Shown here: positions 5,265 through 12,666 of the stretch, one piece after another
Layout of the letters: every line of letters starts with the position of its first letter
Position numbering within the stretch: the first letter of the stretch is position 1
NCBI GenBank assembly: GCA_934630975.1
Contig: CAKTXH010000046.1
Span: 1-17,204 of the forward strand
DNA length: 17,204 nucleotides
Origin: an uncultured Clostridia bacterium
Lineage (GTDB): Bacteria > Bacillota > Clostridia > Christensenellales > Aristaeellaceae
Reading direction: 5' to 3'
Position numbers and translations under genes: made by a program
The notes under the pieces: model-generated
What the model was told of the DNA's origin: nothing
The model's input: only the letters and a program-made list of their open reading frames with translations
Database searches by the model: none

Positions 5265-7202
5265 ATGGTTTTGAAGCATCATACCCTCAGCCCGTTCGAC
5301 CGCAAGCCGCAGGGCGCGGTCGCGGCAGGCGGTCAGGTTCGGCTGCGTCTGACGGTGGAAGATGAGCAGGCGCCGCTTGAACTTTTTTTGCGTGTCTGGA
5401 ATGGCGAAGAGCGCCGCTATCCCATGCGCCCGCTCGGCATGCGGGATGGCCGGGTGATTTATGAAGCGCAGATCGGCGTGGGCGACACGCCGCGGCTGCT
5501 CTGGTATCGGTTCGAGGGCGAGCACAAGGGCGAGCGCGTGGTGCTCGGCGCGCCGGATGATCATACCGGCTGCGGCGCGGGCGTGATGGGCAGCGAAGAG
5601 AGCTTCCAGATCACCGTTTACGACGCGGCTTACGATACCCCGGCGTGGATGCGCGAGGGCGTGATGTACCAGATCATGGTGGACAGGTTCTATCACGGCG
5701 AGGGCACGGATGCGCTGATGCACGCCAAGGACGGGCAGAACATCGTTCTGCACGACAAATGGGACGAAATGCCTTTCCTCAATATCGCCGAAAACGGCGA
5801 TAATTTCGCCAACGATTTTTTCGGCGGCAACCTCGAGGGCGTGCGCCAGAAACTGCCGTATCTCAAGCAGCTCGGCGTGAGTGTGCTGTATTTCAACCCG
5901 ATTTTCTGCGCACGCACCAACCATAAATACGACACGAGCGACTATCGGCAGATCGACCCGATGTTCGGCGACGAGCAGGCGCTCGTGCGCCTGTGCAGAG
6001 AGGCCGAGGCGCTGGGCATGCACGTGATGCTGGACGGCGTGTTTTCCCACGTCGGCGACGACAGCATCTATTTTAACCGCCGCGGTACGCACGGCGCGCA
6101 TGTCGGCGCGTACCGCGATCCCCATTCGCCGTATTACAAGTGGTTCACCTTCCGCCATTGGCCGGAGGATTACGAGTGCTGGTGGGGATTCAAAACCCTG
6201 CCGAACGTCAACGAAATGGATGAGGATTACCGCCGCTTCATCCTGGAGGACGACGATTCCGTCGTGCGCCATTGGGTGAAAAAAGGCACGAGCGGCTGGC
6301 GGCTGGATGTGGCCGACGAGCTGCCGATGCCGTTTCTGCGCGAACTGCGCAGACAGGTCAAAGACGTTTCCAAAGACGCGGCGGTGCTCGGCGAGGTTTG
6401 GGAGGACGCGAGCCATAAGGTTGCTTACGGGCAGATGCGCTCCTACGTTCTGGGCGATACGCTGGACAGCGTGATGAATTACCCGCTCCGCGACGCGCTG
6501 ATCGCGTTTCTGATGGGGCGGGAGGACGCGGCGGCCGTCGCCAAGGAGCTTTCTTCGCTGGCGCAGAATTATCCCAAGCCGTTCCTCTACGCGCTGATGA
6601 ACCTGATGGGCAGCCACGACAGGCCGCGCATCCTCAATGTGCTGGCCGGAAACGACGGCAGCGATATTCCGCGCAGCCAGCGCGCGGATCACCGCCTCTC
6701 TCAGGAGGAGCGCATGATCGGCGCGCTGCGCGAACAGCTGATGCTGCGGTTTATGTTCAGCGTGCCGGGCATGCCGTGCATCTACTACGGCGACGAGGCG
6801 GGCGTGGAGGGCTGCGCCGATCCGTTCTGCCGCCGCACCTATCCGTGGGGGCATGAAGATACGGATATGCTCGCCCGCTACAAGGCCATGACCGCGATGC
6901 GAAACGATCACCTCGTTCTGCGAACCGGCGAATGTGCGTATATCGCGCCCTGCGCCGACGTGCTCGGCGTGATCCGCACCAACGAAAACGGACGGGACGC
7001 ATTCGGCCAAAAAGCCGAAAACGCCTGCGCCGTCACGCTCATCAACCGCAGCGCCAGAGAGGTCGTCGTCTACCTGACGGCGGAGGACGTTTCCGGCGCA
7101 AAGACGCTCGTTACCGACGACGGGCAGACGATTGAAGCCCGAAGCGGCGCGTTCAGCGTGACGGTGAAGGGCTTGCAGGGCATGACGCTGTTCGCAAAAT
7201 AA
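5265..7202 (+). CDS. Glycoside hydrolase family 13, neopullulanase/cyclomaltodextrinase type
   Basis: The 645-aa enzyme should hydrolyse alpha-glucosidic bonds in maltodextrins or related glucans. It has no signal peptide, so it acts in the cytoplasm. An N-terminal beta domain (about 1-120) precedes the catalytic barrel, with YQIMVDRFY (135-143), region I DGVFSH (257-262), region II GWRLD with nucleophile Asp348, region III LGEVWE with acid/base Glu377, and region IV GSHD (His451, Asp452). IYYGDEAG (506-513) follows, and a C-terminal beta domain covers about 550-645. Three catalytic acids are present, so it should be active. The ATG at 5265 is chosen because the promoter excludes the upstream ATG; its ribosome site is weak (GGAG about 12 nt upstream). 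Exact substrate cannot be read. A terminator follows immediately. Confidence 0.93.
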   Translation: MVLKHHTLSPFDRKPQGAVAAGGQVRLRLTVEDEQAPLELFLRVWNGEERRYPMRPLGMRDGRVIYEAQIGVGDTPRLLWYRFEGEHKGERVVLGAPDDHTGCGAGVMGSEESFQITVYDAAYDTPAWMREGVMYQIMVDRFYHGEGTDALMHAKDGQNIVLHDKWDEMPFLNIAENGDNFANDFFGGNLEGVRQKLPYLKQLGVSVLYFNPIFCARTNHKYDTSDYRQIDPMFGDEQALVRLCREAEALGMHVMLDGVFSHVGDDSIYFNRRGTHGAHVGAYRDPHSPYYKWFTFRHWPEDYECWWGFKTLPNVNEMDEDYRRFILEDDDSVVRHWVKKGTSGWRLDVADELPMPFLRELRRQVKDVSKDAAVLGEVWEDASHKVAYGQMRSYVLGDTLDSVMNYPLRDALIAFLMGREDAAAVAKELSSLAQNYPKPFLYALMNLMGSHDRPRILNVLAGNDGSDIPRSQRADHRLSQEERMIGALREQLMLRFMFSVPGMPCIYYGDEAGVEGCADPFCRRTYPWGHEDTDMLARYKAMTAMRNDHLVLRTGECAYIAPCADVLGVIRTNENGRDAFGQKAENACAVTLINRSAREVVVYLTAEDVSGAKTLVTDDGQTIEARSGAFSVTVKGLQGMTLFAK

Positions 7203-7203
7203 G

Positions 7204-7248
7204 CATATCAAAAAAAGAGGTTTTTCAACCTCTTTTTTGATATATGCA
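7204..7248. terminator. Bidirectional rho-independent terminator
   Basis: Starting 2 nt after the GH13 stop, a long inverted repeat has a GAGGTT/AACCTC core (to 7222 and from 7228), flanked by an A-run on the left and a T-run on the right, and outer ATATC/GATAT arms. One unpaired A breaks the A/T part. It can end both the plus-strand GH13 transcript and the convergent minus-strand epimerase transcript, whose stop is at 7280. Confidence 0.92.
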
Positions 7249-7279
7249 GCGGAAACGCAAGCGGCCCCAGGCCGCCCGC

Positions 7280-8167
7280 TTACCGCTCAAACGCCATATC
7301 CAGCGCGGTCTGCCAAACCTCGCCCGGCTCAAGGCTGGCGGCGCAGGGCTTCTGCGCCCACTCGATGGGGCCGTCGTCCTCGCCGGGGATGCTGTGCCAC
7401 GGCTCGACGCAGATAAAGCGCATGGGCTTCTGCGGCGTGGACCAGATCAGCGTATACGGGAAATCCTCGATGTTCACGCGGATGCGGCGGCCCGTGTCGC
7501 GCTCGAGCACGCAGATCGACTTGGATTTGAGGTTCACCATGCAGTGACTGTCGCGCGCGAACAGCTCGGCGCTCAGCGGGATGCGGGTGATGTTGCGGCC
7601 CAGATAGTAATCCGGCGACGCGCCGATCAGGCCGTGCGGCGCGGTGTTCAGGCACAGCGGGGACTCCACCGTGTCAAAGAGAATATCATAGTCTGCGTCG
7701 GTGTGCCTGTCGTCAAACGGCAGGGCGAAGCCGGGGTGGAAGCCCAGCCCGAAGCGCAGGGTTTCGCTGCCCGTGTTGCGCACGCTGACGGCGTGGCGGA
7801 CGCGGCGGCCTTCGAGCATGAAGGTCGTGCGCAGGGCGAAGTCATACGGCCAGATTGCGCGGGTTTCGTCGCTGGCGGCCAGCTCAAAGGTCAGCTCGCG
7901 CGCGGTCTGGCTCAGCAGGGTATGCTCCATATCGCGGGCGAAACCGTGCTGTTTGCCCTCGTAGACTTGGCCGTCCGCCGCCTTGAAATGGCCGCCCGTC
8001 AGCTTGCCCGCGTAGGGGAAGAGAATCGGCGCATGGCGGTTCCACACGGCGGGATCGGCGCACCAGATCATTTCACTGCCGGTAGCCAGATCGATGGCGC
8101 TGACCATTTCCGCGCCGAGGGAATCGACGGTCAGGCGGATGAACTCGTTTTCGATGGTGTATCGCAT
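7280..8167 (-). CDS. Aldose 1-epimerase family protein, LacX-like
   Basis: The 295-aa protein belongs to the galactose-mutarotase-like fold, enzymes that interconvert alpha and beta anomers of free sugars. Family hallmarks seen: ENEFIRLTVDSLGAEM near the N-terminus, RHAPILFPYAGKL (about 44-56), the conserved HGFARD (about 74-79), HPGFALPF with the second His (about 143-150), and CVEPWHSIPG near the C-terminus. The overall pattern fits the LacX-like branch rather than classical GalM, and substrates of that branch are poorly defined. It lies 37 bp downstream of asnA on the same strand, a likely operon. Its AAGGAG ribosome site (8178-8173) is 5 nt from the ATG and directly abuts a GGGGC-GCT-GCCCC hairpin. 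No signal peptide. Confidence 0.9.
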   Translation of the reverse strand: MRYTIENEFIRLTVDSLGAEMVSAIDLATGSEMIWCADPAVWNRHAPILFPYAGKLTGGHFKAADGQVYEGKQHGFARDMEHTLLSQTARELTFELAASDETRAIWPYDFALRTTFMLEGRRVRHAVSVRNTGSETLRFGLGFHPGFALPFDDRHTDADYDILFDTVESPLCLNTAPHGLIGASPDYYLGRNITRIPLSAELFARDSHCMVNLKSKSICVLERDTGRRIRVNIEDFPYTLIWSTPQKPMRFICVEPWHSIPGEDDGPIEWAQKPCAASLEPGEVWQTALDMAFER

Positions 8168-8180
8168 AAAAACTCCTTTT

Positions 8181-8193
8181 GGGGCGCTGCCCC
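8181..8193 (-). repeat. Tight hairpin touching the epimerase ribosome binding site
   Basis: GGGGC-GCT-GCCCC forms a 5-bp GC stem in the asnA-epimerase gap. On the minus strand its 3' arm runs straight into AAAAGGAG, the epimerase Shine-Dalgarno. The same arrangement, with AAA in the loop, precedes the ThrE gene at 13553-13573. It may help separate translation of the two cistrons; that role is inferred. Confidence 0.5.
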
Positions 8194-8204
8194 TTCGCGG
8201 CGGT

Positions 8205-9218
8205 TTACAACAGCGTAATGTGCGCGTCCTCGAAGACCTTGCGGGTGTGCTCGTCCCAGATGGAGGACTGCACCTCGCCGATGTGCGCCTTGCCCAGCAG
8301 CAGCATGCACAGGCGGGACTGGCCGATGCCGCCGCCCATCGTCAGCGGGAGCTGGCCTTCCAGCAGCATCTTGTGGAACGGCAGCTTGCGGCGCTCGTCG
8401 CAGCCCGCCAGCGTGAGCTGGCGATCCAGCGATTCCGGGCTGACGCGGATGCCCATCGAGGAGATCTCCAGCGCGCTGTCCAGAATCGGGTTATAGAAGA
8501 GGATATCGCCGTTCATGTCCCAGTCGTCGTAATCCGGCGCGCGGCCGTCGTGCGGCTTGCCGGAGCGCAGTTTGCCGCCGATGCCCTGAATGAACACCGT
8601 GCCGTGCTTCTTGGCGAACGCGTTTTCGCGCTGCTTGGGCGTGAGGTCGGGGTACAAATCCTCCAATTCCTGCGCGGTGATGAAGGCGACGCGGCGGTTG
8701 AGCAGCGGGGTGTCGCCCAGCTGGGGATATTTGCCGCGCACGGTCAACTGGGTATCGCAGATGCAGGAGACGATGCCCGTCACCGCCTGATGCAGCGTGA
8801 AGAGGGTGCGCGCCTCCGGCGTGATGACCTTCTCCCAGTCCCACTGATCGACGTAGACGGAGTGCAGGTTGTCCAGCTCTTCGTCGCGGCGGATGGCGTT
8901 CATATCGGTGTAAATGCCCTTGCCGGGGTGGATGTCATAGCGATAGAGCGCCATGCGCTTCCACTTGGCCAGCGAGTGGACGACCTGCGCGTTCGCATTC
9001 GCGCAGGGAATGTCGAACCCGACCGGGCGCTCCACGCCGTTCAGGTCGTCGTTCAGGCCGGAGGACGGCTCGACAAACAGCGGCGCGGACACGCGGCGCA
9101 GATTCAGCTCGCGGGAGAGCGCATCCTGAAACACGCGCTTGATCAGGCTGATGGCGCTCTGCGTTTCATACAGGGAAAGGTGCGGCGCATAGCCCGCGGG
9201 AATAAACGATTGGCCCAT
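8205..9218 (-). CDS. asnA: Aspartate--ammonia ligase (asparagine synthetase A)
   Basis: The 337-aa cytoplasmic enzyme makes asparagine from aspartate, ammonia and ATP, with a class II aminoacyl-tRNA-synthetase-like fold. It is close in length to the 330-aa E. coli enzyme. Shared blocks are unmistakable: QVVHSLAKWKR, LHSVYVDQWDWE, GIGGKLRSGKPHDGRAPDYD, ISSMGIRV and GGGIGQSRLCMLLL near the C-terminus. The ATG at 9218 has GAGGGGG 8 nt upstream. No T-box leader was found in the 228-bp upstream gap, although asnA genes in Bacillota are often controlled that way; that gap instead carries a large palindromic repeat. The aldose epimerase gene follows after 37 bp. Confidence 0.97.
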   Translation of the reverse strand: MGQSFIPAGYAPHLSLYETQSAISLIKRVFQDALSRELNLRRVSAPLFVEPSSGLNDDLNGVERPVGFDIPCANANAQVVHSLAKWKRMALYRYDIHPGKGIYTDMNAIRRDEELDNLHSVYVDQWDWEKVITPEARTLFTLHQAVTGIVSCICDTQLTVRGKYPQLGDTPLLNRRVAFITAQELEDLYPDLTPKQRENAFAKKHGTVFIQGIGGKLRSGKPHDGRAPDYDDWDMNGDILFYNPILDSALEISSMGIRVSPESLDRQLTLAGCDERRKLPFHKMLLEGQLPLTMGGGIGQSRLCMLLLGKAHIGEVQSSIWDEHTRKVFEDAHITLL

Positions 9219-9290
9219 CGGAAAAACCCCCTCTTTTGAATCACTTCATGAAAAATGCTTGAAAGCATTGCAAAACGATCTGGTGCGTTC

Positions 9291-9405
9291 ACCCTTCCAC
9301 CATCTGCGGATGGTCCCCCTCCCCTTAGAAGGGGAGGTTTTGGGACGCGTCTAACCCCAACCTCCCCTTTCAAGGGGAGGGGGACCGCGTGAGCGGTGGA
9401 AGGGT
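9291..9405. repeat. 115-bp nested palindromic intergenic element (MITE-like)
   Basis: The element is bounded by perfect 11-bp terminal inverted repeats ACCCTTCCACC (9291-9301) and GGTGGAAGGGT (9395-9405). Inside, a 15-bp pair GGTCCCCCTCCCCTT / its complement (9312-9326 with 9372-9386) and an 11-bp pair AAGGGGAGGTT/AACCTCCCCTT (9329-9339 with 9359-9369) are nested, so several alternative folds are possible. GC-rich palindromes of this look are scattered between genes in many gut Clostridia. It lies between the activator-fusion gene and asnA, both minus strand, and could end the dehydratase transcript. No target-site duplication is obvious and there is no coding capacity. Confidence 0.85.
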
Positions 9406-9446
9406 AAACCCAGTATACCGCGTTCAGCCGCGGGGCGCAAGCAAAA

Positions 9447-11117
9447 TCAATCGCCGCGCAGGGCAAAGAGCGCCGCGCCGAGCGCGCCGCACAGATCCGG
9501 GTTTTCGCTGATGAAGAGTTTCGCGCCCAGCTTCTCCTCGAGCGCCTGCACAACGCCTTTGTTTCGCGCCACGCCGCCGGTCATCATGTAAGGCGGCTGA
9601 CCCTTGGCGCGCGCGGCCATGGCGGCGGTCTTTCCGGCGATGGATTTGTTCAGGCCGTGGATGATGTCGCTGTCCGTGTGGTTGTCGGCGATGAGCGAAA
9701 TCACCTCCGATTCGGCGAACACCGTGCACATGCTGGAAATGGTCAGCTCCTTATCCCACGTCAGGCCGCGGCGGCTCATCTCCTCCATGCTCAATTCCAG
9801 CGTGCGCGCCATCATTTCAAGGAACCGCCCCGTTCCGGCGGCGCATTTGTCGTTCATCATGAAGCCGGTGACGTGGCCGGTTTCGTCCAGATTGATGACC
9901 TTGCTGTCCTGCCCGCCGATGTCGATGATCGTGCGGACGGAAGGGTTGAGGAAATGCGCGCCGCGCGCGTGGCAGGTGATCTCCGTCTTGGTGTCCGTGG
10001 CGAAGGGAATGTTGCTCCGGCCGTAGCCCGTGGCGACGATGGCGGCGAAATCGTCCTTCTCGATGCCCAACTGGCTGCAAACGTTTTCCAGCGCCGCCTG
10101 CGCGCCCATCTGTGCGCGCGGGCCGGTTCGAACGATGGCAAAGGCGAGCATGGTTTCGTTTTCATCCAGCACGACCATGTTGGTCGTCGTCGAGCCGCTG
10201 TCAATGCCGGCAAAGAAACGCTTATTCATGGCTTTTTTCTCCTGCGGATGGGTGCGCGCGGCGGCTTTGCCCGTCAGGCCGAGGCTTTCGCGGAAGGCTT
10301 CCAGCCGTGTGGCGAGCTGACCCAGCGCCGTGACGGTGTAATCCGACTCGATTTTGAGCAGCGGAACGCGGCTTTTCGCTTTCAGCTCGGCGTATTCAAA
10401 GCCGTAATAATCGCAGAACTTGACCGTGTTATAGACGATACCGCGGATGTTCTCGTTTTCATACAGCGCCCGCCGCGCCACGATATCCGTCATGCGCATG
10501 CAGGGCGTTTGGCGCAGCAGCGCGCCCGCGTACCAATCCATCAGCGCCTCAAAGGAAAAACCTTCGGCCTCCTTCGGCGCTTCTTCCAGCGTGCGCAGGC
10601 CGCTGCACGTCAGGTTTTCCACCGGAATGGGGAACGCGCAGCGAATCTGCCCCAAAAGCTGCGGGCTGACGCGCGCGCCGAGCACCGCGATGAACGGCTC
10701 ATCCGGCAGATGCGCGCGGGAATTATCCCGGCAGGCGGCGAAGAAGGCTTTGCGGGAGAACGGCTGACCCGTGTACGCGCCGTAGGCTTCGGCAAAGCGC
10801 AGAAGCTCCCGCGTCAGGCGCTGGCGCGCGCAGGCCGCGTCGTCGTGCGGCAGGTCGAATTGAAACAGAAAACGCTGCCTGCCTTCGGCTTCCAGCACGT
10901 CGTAAGTGCGCCGCGTCGCGTCGCAGCAATCCGTCAGCGCCAGCTCGGGCGTGTCGAGCGCCTGCGTGAGCAGTGCCTTGGCGTGGCAGCAGACGTTCGC
11001 GTGGGTCAGCGTCTCCGCGCGGGAAAAATCCTCCGTCTCCGCGTCGAGCATCAGCGCCTGCCCGCCGTAAGCCGCAATCAGCTCCAGCGGCGCGTATTTG
11101 CAGCTGTAACCGATCAT
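9447..11117 (-). CDS. Fused 2-hydroxyacyl-CoA dehydratase subunit and ATP-dependent activator
   Basis: The 556-aa protein joins two normally separate parts. Residues 1-290 resemble a 2-hydroxyacyl-CoA dehydratase subunit (MIGYSCKYAPLELIAAYGG, LTDCCDATRRTYDVL at 61-75, VKFCDYYGFEYAELK at 232-246). Residues 297-556 form a complete BadF/HgdC-type activator: GIDSGSTTTNMV (304-315), DIGGQDSKV (399-407), the cluster ligands Cys425 in DKCAAGTGRF and Cys464 in SMCTVFAESE, and TGGVARNKG (513-521). Activators are dimeric ATPases that share one [4Fe-4S] cluster and inject an electron into the dehydratase. The start at 11117 has GGAGGGG 8 nt upstream and overlaps the previous stop (ATGA); the open frame beyond is out-of-frame noise. 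An AGGAG lies before internal Met297, so a separate activator may also be made. Confidence 0.9.
   Translation of the reverse strand: MIGYSCKYAPLELIAAYGGQALMLDAETEDFSRAETLTHANVCCHAKALLTQALDTPELALTDCCDATRRTYDVLEAEGRQRFLFQFDLPHDDAACARQRLTRELLRFAEAYGAYTGQPFSRKAFFAACRDNSRAHLPDEPFIAVLGARVSPQLLGQIRCAFPIPVENLTCSGLRTLEEAPKEAEGFSFEALMDWYAGALLRQTPCMRMTDIVARRALYENENIRGIVYNTVKFCDYYGFEYAELKAKSRVPLLKIESDYTVTALGQLATRLEAFRESLGLTGKAAARTHPQEKKAMNKRFFAGIDSGSTTTNMVVLDENETMLAFAIVRTGPRAQMGAQAALENVCSQLGIEKDDFAAIVATGYGRSNIPFATDTKTEITCHARGAHFLNPSVRTIIDIGGQDSKVINLDETGHVTGFMMNDKCAAGTGRFLEMMARTLELSMEEMSRRGLTWDKELTISSMCTVFAESEVISLIADNHTDSDIIHGLNKSIAGKTAAMAARAKGQPPYMMTGGVARNKGVVQALEEKLGAKLFISENPDLCGALGAALFALRGD
10227..10243 (-). 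promoter_or_regulatory. Internal ribosome binding site and start for a free activator
   Basis: Inside the fused gene, AGGAG (10243-10239) precedes ATG (10229-10227, Met297 of the fusion) by 9 nt. The 260-aa product from this start would be exactly a stand-alone activator of normal length, beginning MNKRFFAGIDSGSTTTN. The linker residues GKAAARTHPQEKKA are what results from reading through this ribosome-site region. Confidence 0.6.
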
Positions 11118-12394
11118 GCGTCCATCCCCTCCAACTGTTCCAGAAATGCGCCGACGCGCGTGACCATCTGCCCGTCCGCGACGTTGCGGCTGTCGCATCC
11201 GTCGCCGTCGAGCACCAGCGTCGGCAGGCCGGCCTCTTCCAATTTGCGCTTGGCGAGGGTGGAAAGGCCCATCGTCTGTTTGCAGCCCCAGTGGCAGAAG
11301 ACGATCACGCCGTCCGCGTTCAGCTTTTTCGCCCACGCAATCGCGTTGTCGATGCGCCGCGCCGCGCCGCCGCCGTTCACGTTGGCGAGCAGGCGGCGCG
11401 CCATGCTTTCAAAGGGCTTATCCGGGTCGAGCGCCGTCAGCGAATCGAACGTGATATCGCAGCCGACCAGCTCGCAGCGGTTTTCCGTTTCCAGCATGCG
11501 GATCATGGAATCCTGCCAGTTGGGCAGGGTATGGATAAAGAAGATGCGCTTGCGGCGCGTCGTTTCGCGTTTGGGCGCGCGTTTGGCCGTCTTAATCAGC
11601 TCGCGGACATAGTTTTCGCCGTCCGCATGGCCGAGCAGACAGTGCGTCGCAATCAGGCTGCACAGCTCGCCCGTCATCGTCGTATCCTGCGTGACTTCCG
11701 CGCGCAGGTCGGCGTATTCGCGCATGAGCGCCAGCGTGCGGTTGGCGCAGGCCATCGATGCGCGCAGTTTCTCTTCGTCGAGCTTCCGACCCGTCAGTTC
11801 TTCCAGTGTGCGCGCCAATTCGCGGAGCTGGTCGGCGACGTAGGCGATTGCCGCGTCGTCCTCGCGGGCGGGCACGTCGATGATCGTCAGCGGGGCGGGA
11901 TAATGCGCGGCCAGATGGCGGAAGGAAAGCTGGTTCGCGTCGCAGGCGAGCGTCGTTCCGGCAATCAGCAGCGGCTTGGGCAGCACGCCGGTTTCCGCCA
12001 GGCCGATCATCGTCTTATGGTACGAACAGAAGCTCTCCGGGATGCCGGAAGTTTCCGCGCACTCGGCGAAAACATGCTGGCAGGCCGTGCAGGCGACGTA
12101 GACCGAAAGCCCTTCCGGGAACATCGGCGTCAGCCCCATCGCGTGCATCAGCTCGCAGGGCATGAAGATATTGACCGTCACGGCCTGCTCGGGCCGGTTC
12201 ATGCCGCGGATGAGCGCATCCGCGACGCGCCCGTTCATCCGCGCGTAGGCGGATTTCGCGTCCGTCAGTTTTTTCCGTTTGCCGGAAAAGCGCACCCACG
12301 AATAGGCCGCCGTCAGCATGCGGCGCGCCCGCCGAGGATGGGGCGCGACCTGCGCGGTAATCAGGCGGCCAAGGGCTTCGATATAGCTTTGCAT
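11114..12394 (-). CDS. 2-hydroxyacyl-CoA dehydratase subunit (HgdB/YjiM-like)
   Basis: The 426-aa protein is the first gene of the dehydratase operon. Family signs: NIFMPCELMHAMGLTPMFPE (75-94), the Cys-rich run with Cys102, Cys105, Cys112 and Cys123 in CSYHKTMIG (123-131), GTTLACDAN (146-154), and VIVFCHWGCKQ (363-373) with Cys367 and Cys371. Several of these Cys are expected to bind a [4Fe-4S] cluster. Such enzymes remove water from R-2-hydroxyacyl-CoA esters by a radical mechanism, but many relatives (YjiM-type) have no known substrate, and no CoA-transferase gene is nearby. An ATG at 12394 with AGGT 6 nt upstream is preferred over the in-frame GTG at 12400. Its TGA overlaps the next ATG, indicating translational coupling. 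Confidence 0.9.
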   Translation of the reverse strand: MQSYIEALGRLITAQVAPHPRRARRMLTAAYSWVRFSGKRKKLTDAKSAYARMNGRVADALIRGMNRPEQAVTVNIFMPCELMHAMGLTPMFPEGLSVYVACTACQHVFAECAETSGIPESFCSYHKTMIGLAETGVLPKPLLIAGTTLACDANQLSFRHLAAHYPAPLTIIDVPAREDDAAIAYVADQLRELARTLEELTGRKLDEEKLRASMACANRTLALMREYADLRAEVTQDTTMTGELCSLIATHCLLGHADGENYVRELIKTAKRAPKRETTRRKRIFFIHTLPNWQDSMIRMLETENRCELVGCDITFDSLTALDPDKPFESMARRLLANVNGGGAARRIDNAIAWAKKLNADGVIVFCHWGCKQTMGLSTLAKRKLEEAGLPTLVLDGDGCDSRNVADGQMVTRVGAFLEQLEGMDA

Positions 12395-12426
12395 ACACAC
12401 ACCTGCTTCAACAAAATGACGAAATC

Positions 12427-12455
12427 ATTATAAATTCCATCGCCCACCCCGTCAA
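12427..12455 (-). promoter_or_regulatory. Promoter of the dehydratase operon
   Basis: On the minus strand TTGACG (12455-12450), a 17-nt spacer and a perfect TATAAT (12432-12427) lie just upstream of the ATG at 12394. The start point would be near 12420, giving a leader of about 26 nt. A 15-nt direct repeat (12461-12475) sits directly upstream of the -35. Confidence 0.88.
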
Positions 12456-12460
12456 GGCGG

Positions 12461-12617
12461 CAGGATTGGCCGCTTCAAAATGTAGACAAAAAGCTATTCT
12501 CCCCCGAAGGGGGGAGAATAGCCCTTTCCGCAAATGAAAGGATAGCTGAATTTCTTTATTTTGTTCTTCAACCAAGTTTGCTTATGTCAACAAGCTGAGG
12601 CGCAGGATTGGCCGCTT
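12461..12617. repeat. Direct repeat pair bracketing a 127-bp segment
   Basis: CAGGATTGGCCGCTT occurs at 12461-12475 and again at 12603-12617 in the same orientation, each preceded by a related AGGCG-containing sequence. The segment between them holds the orphan terminator and a small hairpin. The copies lie just upstream of the two divergent promoters but in opposite orientation relative to them, which argues against a simple shared operator. A past insertion with target duplication or a local duplication are alternatives. Confidence 0.65.
12487..12522 (-). terminator. Strong orphan rho-independent terminator
   Basis: Plus-strand arms GCTATTCTCCCCC (12493-12505) and GGGGGAGAATAGC (12510-12522) form a perfect 13-bp stem with a 4-nt loop. 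On the minus strand the stem is followed by TTTTTGT, a clear U-tract; on the plus strand it is not. It therefore ends leftward transcripts, yet no leftward gene lies upstream of it. A second small stem CCTTTC/GAAAGG (12523-12528 with 12536-12541) precedes it in that direction. It may end a small RNA or block antisense reading from the neighbouring gene. Confidence 0.8.
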
Positions 12618-12644
12618 TTCATTCGTCTATTCTTTTGATATAAT
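12616..12644 (+). promoter_or_regulatory. Promoter of the metallo-beta-lactamase lipoprotein gene
   Basis: TATAAT at 12639-12644 is preceded by TGA, giving an extended -10, with a weak TTTTCA (12616-12621) 17 nt upstream. The ATG follows at 12667 with AAGGAGG upstream, so the leader is very short. The second copy of the direct repeat overlaps the -35 area. Confidence 0.7.
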
Positions 12645-12666
12645 AGAGCGAAAAAGGAGGCCGAAA

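Noticed and set aside
4815..7211. 798-aa open frame on the minus strand opposite the GH13 gene
   Set aside because: It is an Arg/His/Ala-rich frame with no family motif, lies fully antisense to a gene with all GH13 catalytic motifs, and arises from GC-biased codons. Its last part also runs out of frame through the exported-protein gene.
7244..9239. Plus-strand frames of 324 and 381 aa opposite the epimerase and asnA
   Set aside because: Both are Arg/Ala/Gly/His-rich antisense shadows of genes with unmistakable family signatures.
9219..9446. T-box riboswitch for asnA
   Set aside because: The GGTGGAAGGGT in this gap loosely recalls a T-box core, but on the plus strand and as part of a terminal inverted repeat. 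No AGGGTGGNACCGCG-type sequence, antiterminator or specifier stem is visible on the minus strand.
9657..11612. 651-aa open frame on the plus strand
   Set aside because: It is a shadow of the dehydratase-activator fusion and the dehydratase subunit gene on the minus strand, which carry clear family motifs and coupled starts.
10973..12433. 486-aa open frame on the plus strand
   Set aside because: It is antisense to the HgdB-like gene and runs through that operon's promoter; no family features.
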